Below, one piece after another: positions 38,423-48,007 of a stretch of DNA of 64,000 nucleotides. A program made the position numbers and the translations under genes. Position 1 is the stretch's first letter. Each line of letters begins with the position of its first letter. The DNA comes from Marinomonas gallaica. Lineage in GTDB: Bacteria > Pseudomonadota > Gammaproteobacteria > Pseudomonadales > Marinomonadaceae. The notes below the pieces were generated by a model that saw only the letters and a list, made by a program, of their open reading frames with translations, was not told where the DNA came from and did no database searches. The stretch is from positions 19,323-83,322 of the forward strand of contig NZ_LTAX01000014.1 of assembly GCF_001639745.1 (NCBI RefSeq), given 5' to 3'.

Positions 38423-39691
38423 TTAAGCCTCAAAGCGATCCAAGTTTTCTAGTGGGTAGAAATCTGGGTAAGGTAAAGATGCAACACCAGAGTCAACGGC
38501 AGCTTTAGCCACGGCTGCAGACACTTCAGTTAGCAAACGCGTGTCCATTGGTTTCGGTAGAATGTATTCTTTACCGAACGTCAATGCAGAGCCACCGTAA
38601 GCCGCAACAACATCCGCAGGCGCTTCTTCTTTCGCTAGGTTTTTCAAAGCATTCACCGCAGCTACCTTCATCTCTTCGTTAATCTTCGTTGCACGCACAT
38701 CCAGCGCACCACGGAAAATGAACGGGAAGCCAAGTACATTGTTTACTTGGTTCGGGTAATCAGAACGGCCTGTTGCCATGATCAAGTCAGAACGCGCAGC
38801 CAAAGCAGCTTCTGGATTAATCTCTGGATCTGGGTTTGAACATGCAAACACCACTGGATTGGCAGCCATTTTCATCAGCTGATCAACCGTCAATAAGTCT
38901 GGACCAGATACACCGATGAAGACATCCGCACCATCAATTGCATCGTCTAAGCTGCGCGCATCCGTTTCGATTGCAAACGTTGCTTTGTATTCGTTCAGGT
39001 CATCACGACCAGAATGAATAACACCTTTGCGGTCAAGTACGTTGACGTTCTCACGCTTTGCGCCACACGCAATAATCAAGTTCATACATGCTGTCGCCGC
39101 GGCACCTGCACCCAGACATACGATTTTCGCGTCAGCAATGTTTTTGCCCTGTAGCTCAAGAGCATTTAATAGACCTGCAGCCGTTACAATAGCAGTACCG
39201 TGTTGGTCATCATGGAAAACAGGGATAGAACAACGCTCAATCAACTGACGCTCGATTTCAAAACACTCAGGCGCTTTGATGTCTTCTAGATTGATTCCAC
39301 CGTATGTATTGGCAATACGCGCAACCGTATCGATGAACGCTTCAGGGCTTTCAGCTTCTACTTCCACATCAACCGAGTTCACACCAGCAAAACGCTTAAA
39401 CAATACGCCTTTACCTTCCATTACTGGCTTAGACGCCAACGGACCGATGTTGCCTAGACCAAGTACCGCAGTGCCATCAGAAATGACGGCTACTAGATTG
39501 CCTTTACCGGTATAACGGTAAGCTGCCTCTGGGTCTTTCGCAATTTCACGGCACGGCTCTGCTACACCTGGACTGTATGCCAAAGATAAGTCGCGAGACG
39601 TTGCTGTTGGCTTGCTGATAGTGATGCTAAGTTTGCCTGGTACTGGTTTCTCATGGTACTCAAGCGCAGCTTGTTTTAGATCTTCTGCCAT
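38423..39691 (-). CDS. NAD(P)-dependent malic enzyme, short form
   Basis: Oxidatively decarboxylates malate to pyruvate. 422 residues containing only the malic enzyme domains, without the phosphotransacetylase-like C-terminus of MaeB. Key segments: SLAYSPGVAEPCREIA (catalytic Tyr), SDGTAVLGLGNIGP, EDIKAPECFEIER, VFHDDQHGTAIVTAAGL (metal and catalytic residues), LGAGAAATACMN (dinucleotide loop) and FACSNPDPEI. Transcribed alone. Confidence 0.95.
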   Translation of the reverse strand: MAEDLKQAALEYHEKPVPGKLSITISKPTATSRDLSLAYSPGVAEPCREIAKDPEAAYRYTGKGNLVAVISDGTAVLGLGNIGPLASKPVMEGKGVLFKRFAGVNSVDVEVEAESPEAFIDTVARIANTYGGINLEDIKAPECFEIERQLIERCSIPVFHDDQHGTAIVTAAGLLNALELQGKNIADAKIVCLGAGAAATACMNLIIACGAKRENVNVLDRKGVIHSGRDDLNEYKATFAIETDARSLDDAIDGADVFIGVSGPDLLTVDQLMKMAANPVVFACSNPDPEINPEAALAARSDLIMATGRSDYPNQVNNVLGFPFIFRGALDVRATKINEEMKVAAVNALKNLAKEEAPADVVAAYGGSALTFGKEYILPKPMDTRLLTEVSAAVAKAAVDSGVASLPYPDFYPLENLDRFEA

Positions 39692-39825
39692 TTTTGTTAT
39701 TCCGTCTATTTAATAGTGTTGTTCGTTCGCTTTGCAGCAAATGGATGGGCGTCTTTCTGGCTTTTCGATACTAGGAGTACCGACCTAGAAGAAGCTCCTT
39801 ATAAAATTATAATAGTGCGTATCGG

Positions 39826-40593
39826 TTAATCCGACGACTTAATTCTACGTAAGTCTTGAGGATGTTTCACCGTCAATACGACGGATTTAAACCGATCTTG
39901 CTGGCGTTTCTTGCGTTGATACTGCCAGCCTCGAGCTTCGATCATCTTACCCTGTAGATAGAATACATCTTTTTGAGCCCAATAGTGCTCTGCATATCGA
40001 GGAATATTGATCACTAGATCTTGATCAGTCTCTAGCCACCAACCGCCACGATTATGCGTAATGGACGTCAGTGTTGATCGTACGACCGCAAAGCCTGCTT
40101 GTGGCTGCCAATGCGTCGAGTATTGCCAAAGTCCGCGTTTTGCTTCACGGGCGCTTAGCTCCGCTTGAACAAAACAATCTTGGTATTTTAGATTAGGCGG
40201 AACAGCAACACGATAACCTAACCCATCGGATAGTAACCGACTTGTTATCGAGTCTCGATCTTTCGTAAATAAATAATACAGCTTACGACCATAGCGGTCT
40301 TCGTTTTCTTGCGCACTTTGCCAATAAACGTGACTTCCCGCAAGCGCCGTTAAGCGCTGCTTGGCTTCTAAAGCATACGCTTCATGGTGTCCCTGCTCGT
40401 GATCCAGCTCCGGTGTATTAATACCCACGAGACGAATTTTACGGCCATCCTTGAGGTATAGGGTATCGCCGTCAATGACTTTGGCGACTTGTGCCTTTTG
40501 TAAATCGCCATCGGCAAGGCATTGCCCGAAACTTGGGAATGACAGGCACAAAAAAAGCGCCAAGAGAGCTTGGCGCTTTTTTTGAATCAGCAT
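39826..40593 (-). CDS. Secreted thermonuclease-family nuclease
   Basis: A signal peptide (MLIQKKRQALLALFLCLSF) is followed by a staphylococcal-nuclease-type domain: VIDGDTLYLKDGRKIRLVGINTPEL (about 41-65) with the Asp and Arg of the active site, then NEDRYGRKLYYLF and KRGLWQY. A C-terminal extension of about 90 residues is unassigned. I chose the ATG at 40593 (GGTGG nine nt upstream); longer frames run through rpmE. The first codons coincide with the intrinsic terminator of rpmE at 40550-40583. Exported DNA/RNA degradation is inferred. Confidence 0.87.
   Translation of the reverse strand: MLIQKKRQALLALFLCLSFPSFGQCLADGDLQKAQVAKVIDGDTLYLKDGRKIRLVGINTPELDHEQGHHEAYALEAKQRLTALAGSHVYWQSAQENEDRYGRKLYYLFTKDRDSITSRLLSDGLGYRVAVPPNLKYQDCFVQAELSAREAKRGLWQYSTHWQPQAGFAVVRSTLTSITHNRGGWWLETDQDLVINIPRYAEHYWAQKDVFYLQGKMIEARGWQYQRKKRQQDRFKSVVLTVKHPQDLRRIKSSD
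40550..40583 (-). terminator. rpmE terminator inside the nuclease signal-peptide codons
   Basis: AAAAAAAGCGCCAAG and CTTGGCGCTTTTTTT form a perfect 15-bp hairpin with loop AGAG and runs of seven A/T. It begins 26 nt beyond the rpmE stop and lies within codons 4-15 of the nuclease gene. Confidence 0.92.
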
Positions 40594-40609
40594 ACGTATC
40601 ATCCACCAA

Positions 40610-40825
40610 TTACTTAGTAGTACGACGTGCTCCGAAACGTTTGTTGAAGCGATCAACACGACCACCTGTATCAAGCATTTTCTGCTGACCAGTGTAGAAC
40701 GGGTGACATTGGCTACATACATCGATGTGTAGATCGTTGCCAAGTGTAGAATTTAGAGTCAATGTGTTGCCACAAGTACAAGTTGCAGAAACAGTAGAGT
40801 AATTTGGGTGGATATCTTTTTTCAT
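40610..40825 (-). CDS. rpmE: Ribosomal protein bL31, zinc-binding type
   Basis: Large-subunit ribosomal protein of 71 residues. The cysteine pattern CTCG (residues 16-18) and CSQC (about 37-40) marks the zinc-containing C+ form. The MKKDIHPNY start and the C-terminal basic tail [10 protein letters not shown] are typical. Divergent from priA across a 269-nt spacer. Followed by a terminator inside the next gene. Confidence 0.97.
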   Translation of the reverse strand: MKKDIHPNYSTVSATCTCGNTLTLNSTLGNDLHIDVCSQCHPFYTGQQKMLDTGGRVDRFNKRFGARRTTK

Positions 40826-41094
40826 CGTTTTTTACCTTAAGGTTTGGTGTGCCGCCACTTAGTCAGTAATTCAGATTGCTAAGCACCGCACGATTCGTTG
40901 TACATCAATTGTACAGTGGTACCAAGAGCCGCGTATTTTAGGCGTCAAAACAGCTTTCGGCAAGCCCTTTTACGATAATTTCACCGTCTGAAAGCAAGTG
41001 AAAAGTTCACATTTTCTCGCCAGACTGACGTACACTTAACACATACGCTGTCGTTTGAAATCTTTTTGTTGATAAATCAAGGTATTAGTCTTTT

Positions 41095-43335
41095 ATGGAA
41101 GACACACTTCTCACCAAAGACCCCTATGTCAAAGTGGCTTTAAATGTGCCACTACGTGCCAGTTTTGACTATAAAATCCCTAAAGCCTTGGCCTATCGCC
41201 ATCATATTCGTCCTGGCATGAGGGTCAAAGTTCCATTTGGGAACGGTGACCGTCAAAGCATTGGCCTTGTTATTGAAACCAGCACGCAAAGTGATTTTAG
41301 TGATGCTCAGATCAAACCATTAACTGCACTACTAGACGACAGTCCCATCATTCCTCAGGAGCTGTTTGATCTATGTGCTTGGGCCGCACGCTATTACCAT
41401 CATCCTATTGGCGAAGTCTTTTTTCACGCATTACCCACCAGCTTACGTAAAGGCGAAAGTGCCGATTTTCGCACTGAAACCTGGTGGTTTGTGACAGAGC
41501 AGGGTCAACAAACTGACATCGACAGTTTAAAAAACGCAAAACAGCAAAAAGCATTTTTAGAGGCCATACAACAGCACGCTGAGCATGGCTTAAGCCCGCA
41601 CCTAATAAGCGTGTTAGAACTCACTACCAATGCCGCAAAAGGGCTTGAGAAAAAGGGCTTAGTACGCAGTGAACAGCGTAATTTAAAACGTACAGTAGAA
41701 ACCCATGCACATCAGACACAAGTACCGCCGAGCCTAAACTTAGAACAAGCCGCCGCGACAAAAACCATCCTCGCCATGCGCAATGAGTTTGGCGTCGCAT
41801 TATTAGACGGCATTACGGGCAGTGGCAAAACTGAGGTATTTTTACGTGTCATTGAGGCCCTACTTCAAGAAGACAAGCAAGTCTTGGTGATGGTGCCTGA
41901 GATTGGCTTAACGCCTCAAACCCTGCGACGTTTTGAAAGCCGTTTTAATACCGACATCGTCTTGATGCATTCGAATATGACGGATCGCGAGCGCTTAGAC
42001 GCTTGGCTGATGATTGAACACGGTGATGCCAAAATTATCATTGGCACTCGATCATCGGTGTTTATTCCAACCGCGAACCTAGGGCTGATTATCATTGATG
42101 AAGAACACGACGCCTCCTACAAACAACACGAAGGTTTCCGTTACCACGCTCGTGACATGGCAATAAAACGTGCTCAGGGGCAAAACATTCCGGTGTTGCT
42201 CGCCTCAGCCACACCCTCCTATGAAAGTCTCGCCAACGCCTTACAAAAACGTTATCTATGGCTCAAATTACGCCAGCGTGCAGGGGAAGCGGAGTTACCA
42301 CAAATGGAGCGTGTCGACCTACGCGGCCAAAGTCTCAAGCAAGGCTTCAGCGAATACACACTGGAACGTATGCGCCAAACCTTGGAACGTCGCGAACAAG
42401 TATTGGTCTTCCTCAACCGTCGCGGCTATGCTCCGACATTAATGTGCCATCAGTGCGGCTGGATCGCTGCGTGTGATCATTGCGATGTGAACCTCACCGT
42501 TCACAAACGCGCCAATAAACTGCACTGCCACCATTGCGACAGCCATAAGCCCCTTACTCAGGAATGCCCAGAATGCCATAGCAACGAATTGTTTACCGTT
42601 GGTGAAGGCACTGAGCAAGTCGAGGGTGTACTAAACCAGTACTTCAAACAGACGCCCGTATTGCGTATTGACCGAGACAGCACCCAACGTAAGTCGGCAC
42701 TCACGCAAATCACACAAAAAATCCACGAGCACGATCAAGCGATACTGGTGGGCACGCAAATGCTTGCCAAAGGCCATCACTTCCCGAATGTGACTTTAGT
42801 CGTGATCATGGACGCCGACGTGGGCCTTTTTTCTTCTGACTTTCGTGGCATGGAGCGCACCGCTCAACTGATCACCCAAGTGGCTGGGCGTGCAGGTCGC
42901 AGCAGCAAACGCGGCCACGTACTGTTGCAAACGTACCACCCGGACCATGCAGCGATTCAATGCTTGTGCGAACAAGGCTACGAAGCCTTAGCGATGGATG
43001 GCTTAAGGGAGCGTCAACAACTCGCTCTGCCGCCATTTCATCATCAGGTGGTTATTCGCGCCGAATCGCAACAAGAGCAACAAGCGATGGGGTTATTGAT
43101 GCATTTGCGCAACGAATTATCCGTACACCTGTCTGATGATATGCAAGTCGTCGGTCCCTATGCCGCCATCATTGTCCGAAAGGCTGGCCAACACCGCGCA
43201 TTGTTAAGTATAAAAAGCCCTCAACGAGGCAATTTGCACCGTGTCATCGCATCGGCAAGTCGGTGGCTTGAACAAAACACGAAAAATCATAAAATTCGGT
43301 TCGCGATCGACGTCGATCCGCTGGAAACTTTCTAA
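41095..43335 (+). CDS. priA: Primosomal protein N' (replication restart helicase)
   Basis: 3'-5' helicase that reloads the replisome at stalled forks. Length 746. The N-terminal 3'BD-like domain (about 10-110) recognises fork structure. The helicase core has Walker A GITGSGKTEVF (about 240), IIDEEHDASYKQ (about 330), LVGTQMLAKGHHFP and GRAGRSSKRG. The zinc-binding insert has eight cysteines between about 450 and 500 (CHQCG, CDHC, CHHC, CPEC). Alone on the strand before the SPOR gene. Confidence 0.97.
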   Translation: MEDTLLTKDPYVKVALNVPLRASFDYKIPKALAYRHHIRPGMRVKVPFGNGDRQSIGLVIETSTQSDFSDAQIKPLTALLDDSPIIPQELFDLCAWAARYYHHPIGEVFFHALPTSLRKGESADFRTETWWFVTEQGQQTDIDSLKNAKQQKAFLEAIQQHAEHGLSPHLISVLELTTNAAKGLEKKGLVRSEQRNLKRTVETHAHQTQVPPSLNLEQAAATKTILAMRNEFGVALLDGITGSGKTEVFLRVIEALLQEDKQVLVMVPEIGLTPQTLRRFESRFNTDIVLMHSNMTDRERLDAWLMIEHGDAKIIIGTRSSVFIPTANLGLIIIDEEHDASYKQHEGFRYHARDMAIKRAQGQNIPVLLASATPSYESLANALQKRYLWLKLRQRAGEAELPQMERVDLRGQSLKQGFSEYTLERMRQTLERREQVLVFLNRRGYAPTLMCHQCGWIAACDHCDVNLTVHKRANKLHCHHCDSHKPLTQECPECHSNELFTVGEGTEQVEGVLNQYFKQTPVLRIDRDSTQRKSALTQITQKIHEHDQAILVGTQMLAKGHHFPNVTLVVIMDADVGLFSSDFRGMERTAQLITQVAGRAGRSSKRGHVLLQTYHPDHAAIQCLCEQGYEALAMDGLRERQQLALPPFHHQVVIRAESQQEQQAMGLLMHLRNELSVHLSDDMQVVGPYAAIIVRKAGQHRALLSIKSPQRGNLHRVIASASRWLEQNTKNHKIRFAIDVDPLETF

Positions 43336-43381
43336 TGCACTGCGCATAATGTGCGCACTCAACTAAAACAATGATTCTCAT

Positions 43382-43999
43382 ATGTTAGATTTCATGCTCT
43401 TAGCGACCCAGAACAACCGTTCAAGAAAAGGAGCGACGCGTAAAGCACCGCCACCGCCCCCAAAACGCAGCTTGCCGTGGTGGCTTTGGCTCGTCGTACC
43501 AGCGCTGTTAGCGTCGTTTGTGTTTGTGCTGGTCAAATTAGCCTCGGTGGAAACACAACCTAGCACGACCAAAGTGCAGACCGTTGCGCCAGCCAAACCT
43601 GCGCCAGCTAAACCAAAAGAAACCGTGAAAGCGGCACCTAAAGCAGCGGAAAAACCACAAAGCGATAAATTTGAGTTTTATCAGCTGCTGCAGGACAGCG
43701 AAGTGGATACCAGTCACGTCGATGCTTACGAGTATCAACCACGTGAAGAGGAAAACTTCAGCTATATGATTCAAGCCGCATCGTTCCGCTCCAGCGCCGA
43801 TGCCGACCGTCTTCGCGCCAAGCTAATTTTATCTGGCCTAACCGCATCGATCAAAGCCAGCACCAGTGAAGATCGTGGTACATGGTATCGTGTCGTTGTA
43901 GGACCATTCGACACTCGCTCTGGTGAGAGTCGTGCACAAGATAAATTGGCCGAGATGGGCATGAATTCCTATACCTACAAGATCAAAAAAGAACCGTAA
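43382..43999 (+). CDS. SPOR-domain cell-division-type membrane protein
   Basis: 205 residues: a short basic, proline-rich N-terminus (RKAPPPPPKR), one transmembrane helix (about 34-53), a low-complexity Ala/Pro/Lys linker and a C-terminal SPOR domain (about 125-203; SYMIQAASFRSSADADRLRAK) that binds denuded septal peptidoglycan. The layout and the neighbouring priA and hslVU match FtsN-like proteins of gammaproteobacteria, but the conserved FtsN essential segment is not evident. The exact start is uncertain (ATG 43382 or 43394). Confidence 0.85.
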   Translation: MLDFMLLATQNNRSRKGATRKAPPPPPKRSLPWWLWLVVPALLASFVFVLVKLASVETQPSTTKVQTVAPAKPAPAKPKETVKAAPKAAEKPQSDKFEFYQLLQDSEVDTSHVDAYEYQPREEENFSYMIQAASFRSSADADRLRAKLILSGLTASIKASTSEDRGTWYRVVVGPFDTRSGESRAQDKLAEMGMNSYTYKIKKEP

Positions 44000-44099
44000 A
44001 AAGCGCAACAACCCGTAAAGCGCCTAACGATTCCCGTTTGGCGCTTGAAATCCTCACGCTTACCCCCATTTTGATTAGTAATCGAATGTGGAGTAAATC

Positions 44100-44651
44100 A
44101 TGACTACGATTCTAACCGTACGTAAAGACAACCAAGTCGTCGTTGGCGGCGATGGCCAAGTTTCCTTAGGCAACACAGTAATGAAGGGCAATGCCCGTAA
44201 AGTGCGCCGTCTATACCGTGGCGAAGTCATCGCTGGATTTGCCGGAGGCACAGCTGATGCATTCACCCTGTTCGAACGATTCGAAAGCCAATTAGAAAAG
44301 CACCAAGGTCACCTTGTGCGTGCTGCGGTGGATCTTGCCAAAGACTGGCGTTCAGACAAAGCCCTACGCAAACTGGAAGCGATGCTGATCGTGGCTAACA
44401 AAGAAAGTACGCTAATTATTACGGGCAACGGCGATGTGGTCGAACCGCAACACGGTGCCCTTGCCATTGGCTCTGGCGGTAACTTTGCCGAAGCCTCTGC
44501 CCGCGCCTTGCTCGAAAACACCGAGTTAAGTGCCCAAGACATCGTTGAAAAAAGCCTGAACATCGCGGCTGATATCTGTGTCTTCACCAACCATAGCCTA
44601 ACGATCGAAACCGTCATCATCGATCCACAGCTTGAAGACAACTCACAGTAA
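44100..44651 (+). CDS. hslV: HslV protease subunit
   Basis: Threonine protease subunit that forms the double hexamer core of HslVU. After Met removal the catalytic Thr is exposed ([10 protein letters not shown]). Family motifs are [34 protein letters not shown] and [17 protein letters not shown]. Length 183. It is immediately followed by hslU (21-nt gap). Confidence 0.97.
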   Translation: MTTILTVRKDNQVVVGGDGQVSLGNTVMKGNARKVRRLYRGEVIAGFAGGTADAFTLFERFESQLEKHQGHLVRAAVDLAKDWRSDKALRKLEAMLIVANKESTLIITGNGDVVEPQHGALAIGSGGNFAEASARALLENTELSAQDIVEKSLNIAADICVFTNHSLTIETVIIDPQLEDNSQ

Positions 44652-44672
44652 CGAATTTAAGAGATTAGACCC

Positions 44673-45995
44673 ATGAGCTACATGACTCCAAGAGAAACGG
44701 TCAATGCCTTAGACCAACACATTATCGGCCAGCAAAAAGCCAAACGCGCAGTCGCAATCGCCTTGCGTAACCGCTGGCGTCGCATGCAATTACCCGAAGA
44801 AATGCGCGCAGAAATCACACCTAAGAACATCCTGATGATTGGTCCAACTGGTGTGGGTAAAACTGAAATCGCACGCCGTTTGGCAAAACTTGCTAATGCA
44901 CCATTCATTAAAATCGAAGCAACAAAATTCACCGAAGTCGGCTATGTGGGCCGTGACGTCGACTCTATTATCCGCGATCTGATGGAATCTGCGATTTCCA
45001 TGTTGCGCAAGCAAGAAACAGAGCGCATGAAAGACAAAGCCGAAGACGCCGCCGAAGACCGCATCCTTGATGCCCTACTTCCACCGGCACGCGGTTTCGA
45101 AGAAGATTCAGCGTCTAACTCAACGCGCCAAGCGTTTCGTAAAAAACTGCGCGAAGGTCAGCTAGACGACAAAGAAATCGATATCGAAGTGTCGGATTCC
45201 CCTACAGGCGTAGAAATCATGACGCCACCGGGTATGGAAGAAATGACCAGCCAGCTACAAAGCCTGTTCTCCAACATGGGCGGCGACAAAACCAAAAAAC
45301 GTAAGCTGAAAGTAAAAGACGCACTGCGCCAAATCCGTGAAGAAGAAGCGGGCAAACTGGTCAACGAAGAAGAACTGAAAGCACGCGCTGTCGAAGCTGT
45401 TGAACAACACGGCATCGTGTTTCTCGATGAAATCGACAAGGTCGCGAAAAGCTCGGATCGCTCCAGCGGTGAAGTGTCTCGTGAAGGTGTACAGCGTGAC
45501 TTGTTACCACTGATCGAAGGTAACACGGTCAGCACCAAATACGGCATGATCAAAACGGATCACATCCTATTTATTGCGTCCGGTGCATTCCACCTATCCA
45601 AGCCATCGGATTTGATTCCCGAGCTACAAGGTCGTTTACCGATTCGTGTTGAACTGGACGCACTGACCGTAAACGACTTCAAGCGTATTTTGACGGAACC
45701 TAGTGCGTCCCTGACAAAACAGTACGTAGCACTGGCGAAGACGGAGAACATTCATCTAAACTTTACCGAAGAAGGCATCACACGTATTGCGGAAATCGCT
45801 TGCCAAGTGAACGAACGTACTGAGAACATTGGTGCTCGTCGTCTGCATACCGTTTTGGAGCGCCTACTCGAAGAAGTTTCCTATTCTGCAAGTGACATGC
45901 CGGATGAGCAACAAGTTGATGTTACGGCTGAGTACGTAGATCAGCAACTTGGCGAAATCGCTGAAAACGAAGATCTTAGCCAGTACATTTTGTAA
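44673..45995 (+). CDS. hslU: HslU unfoldase ATPase
   Basis: AAA+ unfoldase that feeds substrates to HslV. Walker [16 protein letters not shown] (about 57-71), Walker [11 protein letters not shown] (about 247-256), the intervening I-domain (about 110-240) and the C-terminal [17 protein letters not shown]. Length 440. Co-transcribed with hslV, with the DUF971 gene 34 nt behind. Confidence 0.97.
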   Translation: MSYMTPRETVNALDQHIIGQQKAKRAVAIALRNRWRRMQLPEEMRAEITPKNILMIGPTGVGKTEIARRLAKLANAPFIKIEATKFTEVGYVGRDVDSIIRDLMESAISMLRKQETERMKDKAEDAAEDRILDALLPPARGFEEDSASNSTRQAFRKKLREGQLDDKEIDIEVSDSPTGVEIMTPPGMEEMTSQLQSLFSNMGGDKTKKRKLKVKDALRQIREEEAGKLVNEEELKARAVEAVEQHGIVFLDEIDKVAKSSDRSSGEVSREGVQRDLLPLIEGNTVSTKYGMIKTDHILFIASGAFHLSKPSDLIPELQGRLPIRVELDALTVNDFKRILTEPSASLTKQYVALAKTENIHLNFTEEGITRIAEIACQVNERTENIGARRLHTVLERLLEEVSYSASDMPDEQQVDVTAEYVDQQLGEIAENEDLSQYIL

Positions 45996-46029
45996 TTTGA
46001 TAACCTTTTAAGATAGATCGAGAGCAATC

Positions 46030-46416
46030 ATGGCAACGCCTGTTCCAACAAAAATTCACTACCATAAACAATCCCGTGAACTGGAGCTGGCGTTTGCCGA
46101 TGGCTCAAGCTATCGCCTCAGCGCTGAATATTTACGTGTTCACTCACCGTCCGCGGAAGTCCGCGGTCACGGTGCGCAAATTCCAATTTTACAGCATGGC
46201 AAACGCAATGTGATGATTATGAACATTGAGCCTGCAGGCAACTATGCCATTAAAATTACCTTTGATGATGGCCATGATTCTGGCCTGTATTCGTGGGACT
46301 ACCTATACAATCTAGGCAAAAACCACGATGAGCTCTGGCAGATGTATTTAGATCGCCTTGAGAAAGAAGGCCGCACGCGCGACTCTTCTAGTATTCAAAT
46401 TCATCAAGTACATTAA
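46030..46416 (+). CDS. DUF971 domain protein
   Basis: Small soluble protein of 128 residues with the gamma-butyrobetaine-hydroxylase N-terminal-like DUF971 domain: ELELAFADGSSYRLSAEYLRVHSPSAEVRGHG and SGLYSWDYLY. Role unknown. In pseudomonads the same gene follows hslVU. It is 14 nt ahead of ubiJ. Confidence 0.92.
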   Translation: MATPVPTKIHYHKQSRELELAFADGSSYRLSAEYLRVHSPSAEVRGHGAQIPILQHGKRNVMIMNIEPAGNYAIKITFDDGHDSGLYSWDYLYNLGKNHDELWQMYLDRLEKEGRTRDSSSIQIHQVH

Positions 46417-46430
46417 ACTGGATCGAAACC

Positions 46431-47051
46431 ATGTCTTTTAGCCTTGCCGCCTTTAGCTCTATCGAACATGCCATCAACTACGCCCTGAAACAGGACCCGC
46501 CATCGCAACGCCACTTGGCAAAGCTAGCGGGCCAGCAAATTTTTCTGGAAGTAGAAGATTTTAATCTGATCATTCAGATTCATGTGTTGGAAGAAGGCGT
46601 CATGCTCGACTGCCCACAAAGTATGGAAGACATGGAGCTGGACGCAAAATTGGATACCCATGTTAAAGGCCCAAGTAGCGCTTATCGCAAGCTTCTAGAA
46701 GGGGATGGTTTCTTCGATGGAGATTTGCGCATTCGCGGTAACGCTCAAGCACTGATGACGTTGCATAAAGTCATGCAAGGCTTTGAGTTTGACTGGGAAG
46801 GTATCTTAGCAGACAAGATTGGCGATCTACCTGCCGCAACCTTTGCACGTCTTATGCGCACACAATGGACATGGTCAAAACAAGCCGCCACCAATGCTCG
46901 CGTACATTTAGTCCACTACCTGCAATCCAACAGTGAGCTATTGCCAAGCAAGATCGAGTTTGATCACTTTGTCGATGAAACCGAACGCTTAGGCATGCAG
47001 ATCGAACGCTTAGACGCCAAACTCAAACAAGCCGAGCGCAAGCGCGGTTAA
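46431..47051 (+). CDS. ubiJ: UbiJ-like SCP2 protein, ubiquinone biosynthesis accessory factor
   Basis: 206 residues. N-terminal SCP2-type lipid-binding fold (about 15-120) with FEVE/DFNLIIQIHVL and GDLRIRGNAQALMTLHKVM (residues 99-117 region), and a C-terminal coiled-coil/basic tail (ETERLGMQIERLDAKLKQAE). E. coli UbiJ with UbiK scaffolds the ubiquinone complex. It starts 14 nt after DUF971. The expected ubiE and ubiB neighbours are absent. A hairpin and AT-rich DNA follow. Confidence 0.88.
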   Translation: MSFSLAAFSSIEHAINYALKQDPPSQRHLAKLAGQQIFLEVEDFNLIIQIHVLEEGVMLDCPQSMEDMELDAKLDTHVKGPSSAYRKLLEGDGFFDGDLRIRGNAQALMTLHKVMQGFEFDWEGILADKIGDLPAATFARLMRTQWTWSKQAATNARVHLVHYLQSNSELLPSKIEFDHFVDETERLGMQIERLDAKLKQAERKRG

Positions 47052-47066
47052 ACTCTAATTTATATA

Positions 47067-47105
47067 CTGTTTTCATTTAAACGCCTTAATTTTAAATGAA
47101 AACAG
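47067..47105 (+). terminator. Long AT-rich hairpin after ubiJ
   Basis: CTGTTTTCATTTAAA and TTTAAATGAAAACAG are perfect 15-bp arms around a 9-nt loop, starting 16 nt after the ubiJ stop. No T-run follows, so termination is uncertain. It marks the join with the AT-rich segment. Confidence 0.6.
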
Positions 47106-47149
47106 TCATTAATAGCTTAAAAGATCGATCATCGATAAAAATCAAAGCC

Positions 47150-47392
47150 TCAGTTCTTTCTATTTTTATAGCTCCAACTATTATGTAAAAATGCCAAGAA
47201 AAAAAAGAAATATAAATAGGAATTTATTTTTATTTCATCAAAACTTTCACCGGAAGAAAAGAAAAAATAAGCAGCCAACAGTGGGTAAATATAAAAAGTA
47301 AATCTTATATATGAAAACAAAACCTTATTAAAAATTAGGTACTGAACAAACAAGGAAAAGATCAAAAATAAATAAAACTCAAAATTATCCAT
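47150..47392 (-). CDS. Small AT-rich membrane protein, unknown function
   Basis: 80 residues, very Phe/Tyr/Leu-rich, with about three hydrophobic helices (about 5-30, 32-48, 57-72). I recognise no family. It starts 11 nt after the stop of the upstream AT-rich gene with a weak GGGA site, so they share a transcript. Base composition is much lower in GC than the flanks, suggesting recent acquisition. Size, membrane nature and pairing would fit an immunity-type partner, but nothing in the sequence proves this. Confidence 0.5.
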   Translation of the reverse strand: MDNFEFYLFLIFSLFVQYLIFNKVLFSYIRFTFYIYPLLAAYFFFSSGESFDEIKINSYLYFFFFLAFLHNSWSYKNRKN

Positions 47393-47403
47393 ACGAATCC
47401 CAT

Positions 47404-47949
47404 TTAATTTATTGGATCATAATACTCTCTAGAAATATAGTCAGATCTTGCCGAGTATTGCTGGCCAATCCCTCCATTCACATATGCCTCAGAAAAAATC
47501 AATACATCTTCATTATTAAAATATGGCATTTTTTCATAAATATAATCCCTTAGATAGGAACTGATAGCTCCAGCAAAAACTCCGCCAACAACTCCGCCAA
47601 CATTTCCACCATATCTTTTTGCTATTAATGGAATAGGCGACACGGCAGCATTTGCAACTTTCATAGAGAAATTCATATTTTTAACATTCATATTTTTAGC
47701 CTTATCTTCGGAAATGGGGCCAACAATATTCATACTAATCAGTATATCTCGACTTTCTCTGGGATGCATACCTGCTGACATATTAAAAAGAATTTCATTT
47801 GCCATCTCGCTAACACGATATCTAATTCTTGAATGCTCTATTACTAAAAAATCTCTTGGTCGAAACTTATCATTCCTATTTACCAAGTAGTTCAACCTAT
47901 AAAAAGGGGATCCGACTATCTCGCCAGTTATTTTATTAAGAAATTCCAT
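47404..47949 (-). CDS. AT-rich unknown protein with glycine-zipper segment
   Basis: 181 residues, no signal peptide. The central hydrophobic GGNVGGVVGGVFAGAISS (about 114-131) is a glycine-zipper type stretch that may insert in membrane. N-terminal MEFLNKITGEIVGSPFYRLN and the C-terminal half are polar. I recognise no family. GGAG precedes the ATG. It is followed by the 80-residue membrane protein. Low GC compared with neighbours. The pair could be a toxin and immunity protein or unrelated cargo; confidence in function is low. Confidence 0.6.
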   Translation of the reverse strand: MEFLNKITGEIVGSPFYRLNYLVNRNDKFRPRDFLVIEHSRIRYRVSEMANEILFNMSAGMHPRESRDILISMNIVGPISEDKAKNMNVKNMNFSMKVANAAVSPIPLIAKRYGGNVGGVVGGVFAGAISSYLRDYIYEKMPYFNNEDVLIFSEAYVNGGIGQQYSARSDYISREYYDPIN

Positions 47950-48007
47950 TTAAATCTCCAAGTAAGCCAGCTTTACGCTGGCTCATATGATTTTTAACAC
48001 TGCTATA

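Noticed and set aside
45158..45553. 131-codon minus-strand frame
   Set aside because: Antisense to hslU; Ser/Leu-rich shadow with no ribosome site.
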